From: Nitrosopumilaceae archaeon
Lineage (GTDB): Archaea; Thermoproteota; Nitrososphaeria; Nitrososphaerales; Nitrosopumilaceae
NCBI GenBank assembly: GCA_030697975.1
Contig: JAUYOQ010000329.1
Coordinates: 1-14,240 of the forward strand
Reading direction: 5' to 3'
DNA length: 14,240 nucleotides
In this document: piece by piece, positions 1-6,301 of the stretch
Layout of the letters: each line of letters begins with the position of its first letter
Position numbering within the stretch: the stretch's first letter is position 1
The notes under the pieces: model-generated
Databases searched by the model: none
What the model was told of the DNA's origin: nothing
Seen by the model: the letters and a program-made list of their open reading frames with translations, nothing else
Translations under genes and position numbers: made by a program

Positions 1-1
1 T

Positions 2-97
2 GTTTTTATGGATATTTTTTGGCCCGAATTTCGAAAAATTGATTTGATGCGAGCCATACGAACTTTTCAAAAACGAAAACGACGTCTTGGTAAATAG
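2..97 (+). CDS. uppS: Isoprenyl (cis-prenyl) transferase, C-terminal fragment
   Basis: Only the last 31 codons are inside the window, in frame 2, ending at TAG 95-97. The visible tail reads DIFWPEFRKIDLMRAIRTFQ followed by KRKRRLGK. This matches the end of cis-prenyltransferases (undecaprenyl/polyprenyl diphosphate synthase family), where a WP-x-F-x3-D helix precedes an aromatic-rich R-x-R-R-x-G tail. The family condenses isopentenyl diphosphate into long polyprenyl diphosphates that become the membrane lipid carrier for glycan transfer. The Nudix gene starts 18 bp downstream on the same strand with no clear TATA box between, so the two may be cotranscribed. The call rests on a short tail, but the motif is distinctive. 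Confidence 0.75.
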   Translation, partial: VFMDIFWPEFRKIDLMRAIRTFQKRKRRLGK

Positions 98-115
98 CTA
101 AGGCATTGGTAAAAA

Positions 116-535
116 ATGATAAAAGAGCAATCTGCAGGTACAGTATTATTTATTGAAGAATCTAAGGAAAAACTTTTCTTACTTTTGCATTATCCTACAG
201 GCCATTGGGATTTTGTAAAAGGCAAAATAGAAAATAATGAAAGTCCTGAACAAGCAGTGATTAGAGAAACAAAAGAAGAAACTGGAATCACAGACATTGA
301 GTTTATCAAAGGTTTCAAAGAAAAAATCGAGTATAGTTTCAAGTTTAATGGAGATACAGTACAAAAAGAAGTTGTATTTTTTCTTGCAAAGACAAACACA
401 AAGCAAGTAAAGATATCATACGAACATTTGGATTATGCGTGGCTTGATTTTAACAACGCATTAAACAAAATCACTTATAAAAATGCAAAAAATATTTTGA
501 TAAATGCAAAAAATTATTTGGAAAAGCTTTGCTGA
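116..535 (+). CDS. Nudix hydrolase, Ap4A-hydrolase-like
   Basis: This 139-residue protein has a perfect Nudix box, G-x5-E-x7-R-E-x2-E-E-x-G-I, at about residues 36-58. The four residues chelating catalytic metal are present in the RETKEE segment. Just before it lies GHWDFVKGKIE, the arrangement seen in asymmetrical diadenosine tetraphosphate hydrolases (NUDT2-like), so a dinucleoside polyphosphate or another NDP-X is the likely substrate. The length is that of a single Nudix domain. ATG 116 is 18 bp after the uppS stop, which suggests one transcript. Its 3' end overlaps the end of pyrF on the other strand by 22 bp. Substrate specificity is inferred from the motif context only. Confidence 0.88.
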   Translation: MIKEQSAGTVLFIEESKEKLFLLLHYPTGHWDFVKGKIENNESPEQAVIRETKEETGITDIEFIKGFKEKIEYSFKFNGDTVQKEVVFFLAKTNTKQVKISYEHLDYAWLDFNNALNKITYKNAKNILINAKNYLEKLC

Positions 536-1245
536 CTTAATTTCTTAGTTATATCTAAAGGATTTTTTGACGAAAGTATAGTTCTGCCAACAATTAAAAA
601 GTCTGAACCTGATGAAATAACTTTATGAACTTCTCCGCCTTGAGTGCCTATACCTGGACTGTAAATGTCAAGTCTTTCTTTTACTTTATTTTTACAATAT
701 TGTATGATCTGAGGAAATGTTGCACCAACTATAATCCCATCTACTTTTTGAAGCAAGGCTAATTTCAAAAATAACTGATACAGTTTTGTTTTGCCAGTTA
801 CCTGTAGTTCGTAGGTGTGTTTTGCCTCAGGTGCACTCATATGACATAGAGTGATTATTCCTTTACTTTTTTTATGAGCTGAATCTGCAAGATTTTTTAA
901 GCTTGTTTTTCCCATAATTGGATTTACGATTATTGCGTCAAATCCGCAGCTCCAAAGAAATTCAGATGTTATTTTATTTGTGTTTCCAATGTCGTTTAAT
1001 TTTATGTCAGCTATAGTTACAAGTCCATGATCATGTGCAACGTCATTGATTTTTTTTATTTCTTTAACTCCTAGAGGTAGTAATACATGAAAGTTTAGCT
1101 TTAAACCGCAAAGGTAATTATGCAGTGCTTTAATGTTTTTGATAGTTTTTGATTCTATGTTTTTACTAGAACTGTAATCGTTTGCTAGTATTATACGACC
1201 TTTTTCTTCAGACAGATGTTTTATTCTAGCTCTGAAGCTGGTCAT
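514..1245 (-). CDS. pyrF: Orotidine 5'-phosphate decarboxylase
   Basis: This enzyme converts OMP to UMP, the last step of de novo pyrimidine synthesis. The 243-residue protein has ILANDY near residue 20, the catalytic signature ADIKLNDIGNTN with D80, K82 and D85, the phosphate-binding SPGIGTQGG at about 196-204 and the terminal loop IVGRTI with R221. It is somewhat longer than the compact methanogen enzymes (roughly 210-230 residues). The start is ATG 1245. That start lies 20 bp inside the 3' end of the upstream gene on the same strand, which suggests translational coupling. The 3' end converges on the Nudix gene with a 22-bp overlap. Confidence 0.95.
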   Translation of the reverse strand: MTSFRARIKHLSEEKGRIILANDYSSSKNIESKTIKNIKALHNYLCGLKLNFHVLLPLGVKEIKKINDVAHDHGLVTIADIKLNDIGNTNKITSEFLWSCGFDAIIVNPIMGKTSLKNLADSAHKKSKGIITLCHMSAPEAKHTYELQVTGKTKLYQLFLKLALLQKVDGIIVGATFPQIIQYCKNKVKERLDIYSPGIGTQGGEVHKVISSGSDFLIVGRTILSSKNPLDITKKLSQQSFSK

Positions 1246-1891
1246 AACTGACCAATGGATGTGTCTCTTTTAATTTTATTATTTTGATGTAAGAATAGCC
1301 GTGCTCTATTGGATTTGCCACAAATGATGGTTGGCTTCCATTATGTGTAGCATACTTTAGAAATGGTTTTTGTGGGTTTTCGTCTAAAACTACATGGCAG
1401 AAATAGGAATCACCTTCTTCATTAAAATTCATGAATACCCCAAGCAGCCACTTTCCTTTGTATGGGAATGCAAATAATGGGAATGGGGACTCTTCAAAAC
1501 CATAGCTTAGTTTGGCAAGGCTTGCAAGATCTTCTAGCTCAATTGGGTGATATTTTGACTCTCCATTGTTTGATTCTGCTTTAAGCGTATCAGGAAGTGT
1601 TTTGATTTTAACTATTGGTGAATAAAGGCATGCAGAATCCGAGGTAGAGTTTACAATTGATGATTCCTCATTTCCTGCTTTAAAGCCATAGCATAGGTAG
1701 TGTCCTGTATGCTCAGTTGGGGCATAATACACGATTGGTCTTTCTTTTAGCAAATCCATTTGAACCGATAGAACTTTTTTTCCTTCGTGTTCATGAAGAA
1801 ATGAAACACGTGGAATTCTTTCTAAAGCACAAACCAAGCGTGAAAACTCTAATGGTGATGAAACTTGAATGTATTTGGGTCGCTTGTCCAT
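1226..1891 (-). CDS. Unrecognised 221-residue protein between purA and pyrF
   Basis: I do not recognise this family. The protein is soluble-looking, with no signal peptide or membrane helix, and rich in aromatic residues. The C-terminal half has several beta-strand-like stretches: FPLFAFPYKGKWLLGVFM, SYFCHVVLDE and YSYIKIIKLKE. There is no Cys-pair zinc site or nucleotide-binding loop. ATG 1891 is supported by an AT-rich TATA-like box centred 25.5 nt upstream (1913-1920). The pyrF start overlaps the end of this gene by 20 bp, so the two are probably translated from one message, and purA lies 55 bp upstream. A link to nucleotide metabolism is suggested by position only. Confidence 0.75.
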   Translation of the reverse strand: MDKRPKYIQVSSPLEFSRLVCALERIPRVSFLHEHEGKKVLSVQMDLLKERPIVYYAPTEHTGHYLCYGFKAGNEESSIVNSTSDSACLYSPIVKIKTLPDTLKAESNNGESKYHPIELEDLASLAKLSYGFEESPFPLFAFPYKGKWLLGVFMNFNEEGDSYFCHVVLDENPQKPFLKYATHNGSQPSFVANPIEHGYSYIKIIKLKETHPLVSYDQLQS

Positions 1892-1912
1892 CGATCCTTT
1901 GCAGATATTGCC

Positions 1913-1920
1913 AAATTAAA
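1913..1920 (-). promoter_or_regulatory. TATA-like box for the gene starting at 1891
   Basis: On the minus strand the box reads TTTAATTT and is centred 25.5 nt before ATG 1891. That is the spacing expected if transcription starts at or next to the start codon. It implies that the 221-residue protein and pyrF can be expressed separately from purA. Confidence 0.45.
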
Positions 1921-1946
1921 AGTTAGCCGAATTTGTATGACGGCGG

Positions 1947-2942
1947 TTAGCCTCGTTTGTCAACAATATCATTTATTGCAGGTCCTGTGCCTATGAGTGT
2001 GACAGGGACGCCTAACTTGTCTTCGATGTTTTTAATGAACGATTTTGCTTCGCCATCTAGGCTTTCATAAGATGTTTTGTGTGCGCACGAAGGGAACAAG
2101 ACATCCAATTTAGTTATGGCTATTTGTGTAGCGCTGTTTAGCATAATGGCTTTTTTTGCTAGGCTAAAACTAAATTCGGCTGCGCGCCTTTGACGGCCTG
2201 TGACTGTTCCCCATTCAGACCATCCCTTTTTGGATATCATATCAGAGGCAAGCTCGTTTTCTAATGGTCCTGCTCCAACACGTGTTACGTATGACTTGAA
2301 TACGACCATAACCTCATCTACCTTCTTTGGCCCCAATCCTATATCTGAGCAAATTCCAGATGCAGTAACATCCTTTGAGGTCACATATGGATAGGTTCCA
2401 TGCCATAACGAAAGATACGTTCCTTGCGTTCCCTCAACTAGAACACCTTTGTTTTCATCCAAGGCTTGGTTGACTGCAGTTGGAACGTCTTCAAGATATG
2501 CAGACAGTGAATCGATATCTTTGGCAAGTTTTAGTGTTCTCATTGCTCTGTCTGCGTTTGCAGGACCAGTGCCTGACCCCGTGCTTCCAATAGTATCTTT
2601 TAGCATTGAATCTCGCTCTACATGAGTTTCTTCAATAATACCACATCTTTGATCAACAAAAGCCCTACCTGAAACTCCAAAATCCTCTATTTCCTTAAGT
2701 AGGATTGTTGGATTTATCACAACACCTGGTCCGATCATTACCTTTGAGCTTTTGTTTAGAAAACCACTTGGCAACATTCTAACTTTGTATACCTTGTCAC
2801 CATCAGCTATTGTGTGACCTGCATTTGGTCCTGCACCTCCCCGTACTACAATTGAGGGATTGTCCTTTAATGCCAAATACGAAACTATCTTTCCTTTTCC
2901 TTCATCACCAAAAAAACCGCCGACAATAACAGTGGAGGGCAC
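1947..2942 (-). CDS. purA: Adenylosuccinate synthetase, short archaeal type
   Basis: This enzyme joins IMP and aspartate using GTP to make adenylosuccinate, the first committed step to AMP. Its 331 residues carry the family's motifs in order: GDEGKGK at 12-18 with catalytic D13, GGAGPNAGHT at 35-44 with catalytic H43, GSGTGPANADR near 122-132, TSKDVTASG at 188-196, GTVTGRQRR at 245-253 and TKLDVL near 277-282. Bacterial and eukaryotic enzymes are about 430 residues; the short form is typical of archaea. The start is GTG 2942, supported by a TATA-like ATTAAATA box 26.5 nt upstream. The gene heads a minus-strand group with the unrecognised gene and pyrF, pairing purine and pyrimidine synthesis. 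Confidence 0.96.
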   Translation of the reverse strand: MPSTVIVGGFFGDEGKGKIVSYLALKDNPSIVVRGGAGPNAGHTIADGDKVYKVRMLPSGFLNKSSKVMIGPGVVINPTILLKEIEDFGVSGRAFVDQRCGIIEETHVERDSMLKDTIGSTGSGTGPANADRAMRTLKLAKDIDSLSAYLEDVPTAVNQALDENKGVLVEGTQGTYLSLWHGTYPYVTSKDVTASGICSDIGLGPKKVDEVMVVFKSYVTRVGAGPLENELASDMISKKGWSEWGTVTGRQRRAAEFSFSLAKKAIMLNSATQIAITKLDVLFPSCAHKTSYESLDGEAKSFIKNIEDKLGVPVTLIGTGPAINDIVDKRG

Positions 2943-2964
2943 GTTTTTGAGCTTGAATTCGACG

Positions 2965-2972
2965 TATTTAAT
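2965..2972 (-). promoter_or_regulatory. TATA box of purA
   Basis: The minus strand reads ATTAAATA centred 26.5 nt upstream of GTG 2942. The spacing fits leaderless transcription and supports this GTG as the true start. Confidence 0.5.
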
Positions 2973-2991
2973 CTAAATTGTTACAATATTA

Positions 2992-2999
2992 TTTTATTT
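2992..2999 (+). promoter_or_regulatory. TATA-like box for the gene starting at 3022
   Basis: TTTTATTT is centred 26.5 nt upstream of TTG 3022. It is separate from the purA box 27 bp away, so this divergent pair uses two promoters. Confidence 0.4.
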
Positions 3000-3021
3000 C
3001 ACAGTCTTTTGATGATCGATA

Positions 3022-3483
3022 TTGTCTGAGCCAAACTATGCTGGAAACATAATCGTGAATTTAGCTAGTCTTCCTGACTTTCTTAGAACGCCCATCTTGA
3101 AAAAAAGGATGCTAGAATTTTTTTCGATGAATGAGCAGGAAAGAAAAGAGATAATCAATAACGCACTTGAGGCTGGGCCGACCATTCCATTTGCAAACTT
3201 TGCGAAATTATTCAAAACCTGGCTTGAGGTATTAACAACAATTTCAGAAGAGCAAAGGACAGTTCTTTTTTCAGGCTACATTAATGAAATCGTAAACTTT
3301 CCACAAAAACTAATCAATTTTAATCTAGATGGGATTCTTGAGATCTTTTTGTCACTTGATGTCTCAAAAAAAGAGATTCTTGCCAAGACAATAAAGAAAA
3401 TAATTTCAAATCTTGATATAAAAACAATGGATAGATTGTTTTTGATAATCCCAGATAGTGCGAAAAGTCACATTGGGTTTTGA
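3022..3483 (+). CDS. Helical hypothetical protein, 153 residues
   Basis: I do not recognise a family. The sequence is predominantly amphipathic helix, with repeating segments in which a leucine/phenylalanine helix ends in a short polar turn (for example LPDFLRTPILKKRMLEFFSM, ISEEQRTVLFSGYINEIV, LSLDVSKKEILAKTIKKI). It has no cysteines, no signal peptide and no membrane span. The spacing resembles a small all-alpha solenoid or adaptor fold, which is inference. TTG 3022 is the chosen start because a TATA-like box lies 26.5 nt upstream and the nearby ATG at 3012 is out of frame and hits a stop. Its 3' end overlaps the convergent YggX-like gene by 16 bp. Confidence 0.75.
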   Translation: MSEPNYAGNIIVNLASLPDFLRTPILKKRMLEFFSMNEQERKEIINNALEAGPTIPFANFAKLFKTWLEVLTTISEEQRTVLFSGYINEIVNFPQKLINFNLDGILEIFLSLDVSKKEILAKTIKKIISNLDIKTMDRLFLIIPDSAKSHIGF

Positions 3484-3752
3484 GTGTCTGGTTTTCGATT
3501 CTTTTCATCACTAAAATCTACAATATCTCCTTCTGGAGTTATAACGCCTACAAAAATTTTCTCGTGTTTTTTGAGAACCTTTCTGTGGTCAGGTAGTGAC
3601 ATGTCTAATCTCATTTCATTCATTACCATTACACTGTATTCTTTCCATTGAGACCAACAATTGTTACAGCATGGATATGTAGCTGCTTTTGGATCTAATT
3701 CTTCATTATCAGGAATTGAGCTTTTGCATTTAGTACAGATTCTGGCCATCAA
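3468..3752 (-). CDS. YggX-like Fe(II)-trafficking protein with N-terminal Cys cluster
   Basis: Residues 33-69 follow the YggX (iron traffic, oxidative damage protection) pattern: W-x2-W-x6-M-x2-NE-x-RL-x-M-x2-P-x-HRK-x-L, ending in F-x-G. YggX proteins are thought to handle labile Fe(II) and protect Fe-S clusters from oxidants. Unlike the usual bacterial form (about 90 residues, one conserved N-terminal Cys), this one begins with C6-x2-C9 and C28-C29-x2-C32, which looks like a zinc ribbon or another metal site running into the YggX helix. A short acidic tail follows after residue 69. Start ATG 3752, with another ATG directly after it. It converges on the 153-residue gene with a 16-bp overlap. 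Confidence 0.75.
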   Translation of the reverse strand: MMARICTKCKSSIPDNEELDPKAATYPCCNNCWSQWKEYSVMVMNEMRLDMSLPDHRKVLKKHEKIFVGVITPEGDIVDFSDEKNRKPDTQNPM

Positions 3753-3825
3753 TCTTAGCTCATAAAAACTCCTTTTATTTTTTTTGAACCTAAATCAATA
3801 ATAAATAACAATTACTAGATAATAC

Positions 3826-4035
3826 GTGAAGATAAGGTGCCCAAAGTGCAAAGAAGTTGCAGAACTTGCACCTGACTATTCATCCGTAAAGTGTGGACAT
3901 TGTAATCTAGACATGAGTTATGGGGAATATGTGAAATTTGTTTCCCAACATGATTCAAAATATTCAGACATACTTGGAGATTATACTGGCACTACTGAGG
4001 GTCAAACATCAGGTACTTTAGACGAATGGGATTAA
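3826..4035 (+). CDS. Small zinc-ribbon protein, 69 residues
   Basis: The N-terminal half is a compact zinc ribbon, C5-x2-C8 and C23-x2-C26, starting MKIRCPKCKEVAEL. The remainder (YGEYVKFVSQHDSKYSDILG and an acidic Gly/Thr-rich tail ending LDEWD) looks partly disordered. Such proteins may be transcription- or translation-associated adaptors, but no role can be assigned here. The start is GTG 3826. An AT-rich stretch about 3797-3808 sits at the usual TATA distance. It diverges from the YggX-like gene across 73 bp, leaving room for two promoters. Both proteins carry four-Cys metal-site arrangements, which may or may not be meaningful. Confidence 0.8.
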   Translation: MKIRCPKCKEVAELAPDYSSVKCGHCNLDMSYGEYVKFVSQHDSKYSDILGDYTGTTEGQTSGTLDEWD

Positions 4036-4044
4036 CCTATAAGA

Positions 4045-4052
4045 TTTAATAA
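4045..4052 (+). promoter_or_regulatory. TATA box for the membrane protein gene at 4075
   Basis: TTTAATAA is centred 26.5 nt before TTG 4075. It supports that TTG as the start, since an in-frame stop (TAG 4072-4074) directly precedes it and rules out any longer form. Confidence 0.5.
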
Positions 4053-4074
4053 TTTTAAAGACTAGTGCGCATAG

Positions 4075-4716
4075 TTGGTATTTCTTTTAGAAAACATCCT
4101 CAATTTGATAGGATTTGCAGTGGGACTGGTAATTGGAATAATGTCATATATTGGATTCAAAAACACTGGAAGCCCCACCTTATTTAGACTAGCAATTGCA
4201 TTTTTTTCAATTAGCGTTGGATTTTTTGTAATATGGTCAGGTTACATGGTAGATGATTTTATTCTAAAGACTGGCCAAATACAAAGATGGATACAAACCT
4301 TAGGTATTGCGATTCAGACAGTTGGCTATTTCTTTATAGCATTTTCACATACAATAAAATCATTTTTTCCAAAATCTCGATACTTTAGATCTGTTGGCTA
4401 TGTTCCGTTGTTTTTATTTTCTTTTATTTCAATTGAGCACATCATAAGATCGATTTCATTTATTTTGCTAGTATATGGTGCAATTGAGACAGTTGTTTCG
4501 TATATTGAAGGAAGGAAGAAGGGAGCTCTCTTTGTAGCATTTGGGCTTGCCTTGCTTGCACTAGGCGAGTTTCTTGCATGGTATTCGTTTGTTTTTCCAG
4601 AAACTATTTTGTATCCAGCATCAATCGTGGTCAAAATTGCAGGATTGCTTTTGCTGTTTGTACCGGTAAGCAAGGTACCGCTAACTAAAATAAAATTTGA
4701 CAAATTTGAGGAATAG
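4075..4716 (+). CDS. Seven-helix integral membrane protein, unknown function
   Basis: The 213-residue sequence has about seven hydrophobic segments, near residues 6-27, 34-58, 72-96, 107-119, 124-145, 149-171 and 181-198, and a short charged tail (KIKFDKFEE). The layout resembles the membrane sensor halves of some signalling proteins, but no kinase, cyclase or transporter motif is attached and I cannot name a family. Basic residues cluster after the third and sixth segments (KSFFPKSRYFR and EGRKKG). The start is TTG 4075, directly after an in-frame TAG, with a TATA-like box 26.5 nt upstream. A perfect stem-loop follows 4 bp after the stop. The next gene downstream encodes a winged-helix protein. 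Confidence 0.75.
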   Translation: MVFLLENILNLIGFAVGLVIGIMSYIGFKNTGSPTLFRLAIAFFSISVGFFVIWSGYMVDDFILKTGQIQRWIQTLGIAIQTVGYFFIAFSHTIKSFFPKSRYFRSVGYVPLFLFSFISIEHIIRSISFILLVYGAIETVVSYIEGRKKGALFVAFGLALLALGEFLAWYSFVFPETILYPASIVVKIAGLLLLFVPVSKVPLTKIKFDKFEE

Positions 4717-4720
4717 GTAT

Positions 4721-4744
4721 TTTATGCGTGAGCCTAGGCATAAA
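4721..4744 (+). repeat. Stem-loop after the membrane protein gene
   Basis: TTTATGC (4721-4727) and GCATAAA (4738-4744) form a perfect 7-bp stem around a 10-nt loop. A second small stem, GACAA/TTGTC (4748-4763), follows, then T-rich sequence. It could help end or stabilise the 3' end of the upstream transcript. Archaeal terminators are mainly T-runs, so a terminator role is uncertain. Confidence 0.35.
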
Positions 4745-4795
4745 GAAGACAAATTTCATTGTCAAATTCTTTTATCTTAATAGTATATTGAAAAA

Positions 4796-4828
4796 TATCC
4801 TATAACTATCATATTCGAAAGTAGGATA
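4796..4828 (+). promoter_or_regulatory. Inverted repeat enclosing the promoter of the winged-helix gene
   Basis: TATCCTA (4796-4802) and TAGGATA (4822-4828) are perfect 7-bp arms 19 nt apart. The TATA-like TATAACTA (4801-4808, centred 26.5 nt before ATG 4831) overlaps the left arm, and the right arm ends 2 nt before the ATG. A repressor bound here would cover the TATA box and transcription start, so this is a candidate operator, perhaps autoregulatory. Confidence 0.4.
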
Positions 4829-4830
4829 AG

Positions 4831-5127
4831 ATGAAAGTCGTGACACCCTATAGAACACACATGAAGATAGTTGGAGAGATACTCACAACCGCAAGAGATG
4901 ATGCACCTGATGAAAGTGGTGCTAGTGTCACTTACCTGATTAGAAAAGCAAACATATCTCATGTAAGAATTTCAAAGATACTTGGCACACTTGTATCGCA
5001 AGGACTGTTAGAACAGGTTGATTCTAAAAGTGCCTGCAAATACAAAATTAGCCAGCCTGGAAGAGAATTTCTTGTTGCGTATCAAACATTTAGTAGATTT
5101 GCAGACAATTTTGGTCTGACTATTTAA
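4831..5127 (+). CDS. Winged-helix DNA-binding protein, 98 residues
   Basis: This is a stand-alone winged-helix protein of the type much expanded in Thaumarchaeota. Residues 33-63 give the helix-turn-helix (TYLIRKANISHVRISKILG then LVSQGLLE), residues 62-77 the wing and residues 77-95 a C-terminal helix (GREFLVAYQTFSRFADNFGL) probably used for dimerisation. It is clearly related to the protein at 11976-12257: both share MKIVGEILT/MQIVADLLT, KAN-SH-R, a GL turn after the recognition helix, GR-FL/GR-YL and the FGL-I end. Start ATG 4831 has a TATA-like box 26.5 nt upstream. Its stop overlaps by 4 bp the end of a convergent acidic 22-residue ORF. Target genes are unknown. Confidence 0.85.
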   Translation: MKVVTPYRTHMKIVGEILTTARDDAPDESGASVTYLIRKANISHVRISKILGTLVSQGLLEQVDSKSACKYKISQPGREFLVAYQTFSRFADNFGLTI

Positions 5128-5192
5128 TCATCGAGATCATCATCAAAATCATCTTCAAAGCCGTTATCTTCAAAATCTGGTTCTGCAGACAT
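5124..5192 (-). CDS. Possible acidic microprotein, 22 residues
   Basis: A short ORF from ATG 5192 to TAA 5124-5126 begins MSAEPDFEDNGFEDDF and ends in four more aspartates around one leucine. Twelve of its 22 residues are Asp or Glu, with Phe/Leu at 7, 12, 16 and 20. Its support is positional: a TATA box, TTTTATAA on the minus strand, is centred 25.5 nt before the ATG, the same geometry as clear genes here, and the only gene it could serve is this one. It overlaps the end of the winged-helix gene by 4 bp and follows the YjbQ-family gene by 39 bp. An acidic peptide like this could bind a basic protein or mimic nucleic acid, but that is speculation. Confidence 0.5.
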   Translation of the reverse strand: MSAEPDFEDNGFEDDFDDDLDD

Positions 5193-5213
5193 GATTATTT
5201 AATGAAATTTTTG

Positions 5214-5221
5214 TTATAAAA
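5214..5221 (-). promoter_or_regulatory. TATA box upstream of the acidic microprotein
   Basis: The minus strand reads TTTTATAA centred 25.5 nt from ATG 5192. It lies in the 39-bp gap after the stop of the YjbQ-family gene, so it serves no larger gene on this strand. Confidence 0.5.
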
Positions 5222-5231
5222 ATAATTGTTC

Positions 5232-5651
5232 TTACTCGCCTAGTATCTGTACTACAAGATTTCGTTCTCTACTTCTAGTATCAAGCTCTACAAAAACAAT
5301 TTGTTGCCAAGTTCCAAGCAGTAATTGATTATCTTTGAATGGTATTGTTAATGATGGCCCTAATAACGATGCTTTAACATGTGAATGACCGTTTCCATCA
5401 TGCCACATTTTTTCATGATCATACTCTATATCTTGGGGAGCTATTCTTGCAAGCATTTTTGGGAAATCTTTGACAAGTCCTGGCTCATATTCTACTGTAG
5501 TTATCGATGCAGTAGAGCCTGAAACAAACAATGTTACATTGCCATTTCTGATTTTTGATTCTTGTACAATTTCTGCAACTTGTGGAGTTATGTCTATTAT
5601 GTCATTTTCTCCTTTTGATTTTATTGTAATTGTTTTTGTAGTTACAGCCAT
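5232..5651 (-). CDS. YjbQ/UPF0047 family protein
   Basis: The protein carries the family signature near its end: ASLLGPSLTIPF, then LLLGTWQQI, then a VELDTRSRER tail and a final ILGE. The histidine-rich loop MWHDGNGHSHVK (about residues 82-93) is where the family binds metal. Members are small trimeric beta proteins, some with weak thiamine-phosphate synthase activity; the true substrate is unsettled. ATG 5651 gives 139 residues, the usual size, beginning MAVTTKTITIKS. An upstream in-frame TTG at 5681 would add ten non-conserved residues and is less likely. It diverges from tsaC with only 50 bp between start codons. Confidence 0.9.
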   Translation of the reverse strand: MAVTTKTITIKSKGENDIIDITPQVAEIVQESKIRNGNVTLFVSGSTASITTVEYEPGLVKDFPKMLARIAPQDIEYDHEKMWHDGNGHSHVKASLLGPSLTIPFKDNQLLLGTWQQIVFVELDTRSRERNLVVQILGE

Positions 5652-5666
5652 GATTTTTACCGTAAT

Positions 5667-5681
5667 TTGATTATTATTCAA
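5667..5681. promoter_or_regulatory. Shared promoter region between the YjbQ-family gene and tsaC
   Basis: The starts are ATG 5651 (minus) and ATG 5702 (plus), so their midpoint is 5676.5. Around it lies the AT-rich near-symmetrical TTGA-TTATTAT-TCAA (5667-5681), with 4-bp inverted ends. Both promoters must fall in this 50-bp gap, and one AT box may serve both. The box is less TATA-like than the two shared boxes at 12476 and 12976. Confidence 0.35.
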
Positions 5682-5701
5682 GATAGTAGCACATAAAGTA
5701 C

Positions 5702-6301
5702 ATGAAAGTTTCTTGTGACAAAAAAGGCGTAGAGATAGCAGTAAAATCTATCCGCAATGGAGGAGTAATAGTTTTTCCAACAGATACTGTTTATGGTCTT
5801 GGGTGTGATCCTTATAACCACGAAGCTGTCAAAAAAATTTACAAAATTAAAAAAAGAGAATCGTCTAAATTGTTCCCAATTCTTGCTTATTCAAAAAAGG
5901 AGCTTTCAGATATCGTGGTTTTTGATGAAAAATCAAATAAAATCGCAGAAAAATTTTGGCCTGGCCAGGTTACTTTGGTTTTAAAAATAAAAGATAAAAA
6001 AATCAAAAAATCCATGAATGCTCAAAGCAAAATCGCTGTACGAGTCCCAAACAATAGCTGTACATTAGCACTATTGAAAGAATGCAAGCTGCTTGTTGGA
6101 ACAAGTGCAAACATCTCAGGCATGCGCTCATTTACAAATGCAGATGATTGTCTTGAAAACATATCAGGATATGACATCTTTGTTGATGGCGGAACAATAA
6201 CTGGTTCAGGTGAATCAACCATTGTTGAAGTAGATGATGACAAATTAGCAATCCATAGGAAAGGAGCTGTCTCAAAAACGGAGATTATGAAACTATTTTG
6301 A
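5702..6301 (+). CDS. tsaC: L-threonylcarbamoyladenylate synthase
   Basis: This enzyme makes threonylcarbamoyl-AMP from threonine, bicarbonate and ATP, the intermediate that KEOPS transfers to A37 of ANN-decoding tRNAs (t6A). The 199-residue protein is the single-domain TsaC/YrdC form without the Sua5 C-terminal domain. It shows FPTDTVYGLGCD (25-36), the K-R-x3-K substrate loop in KIKKRESSKLFPI (48-60), FWPGQVTLVL (85-94), VRVPNN (113-118), TSANISG (134-140) and the terminal HRKGAVS. Start ATG 5702. The stop overlaps the TTG start of the THUMP gene by 4 bp, so the two are translationally coupled. The Cgi121 fusion gene lies about 500 bp further on, facing them. Confidence 0.95.
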   Translation: MKVSCDKKGVEIAVKSIRNGGVIVFPTDTVYGLGCDPYNHEAVKKIYKIKKRESSKLFPILAYSKKELSDIVVFDEKSNKIAEKFWPGQVTLVLKIKDKKIKKSMNAQSKIAVRVPNNSCTLALLKECKLLVGTSANISGMRSFTNADDCLENISGYDIFVDGGTITGSGESTIVEVDDDKLAIHRKGAVSKTEIMKLF

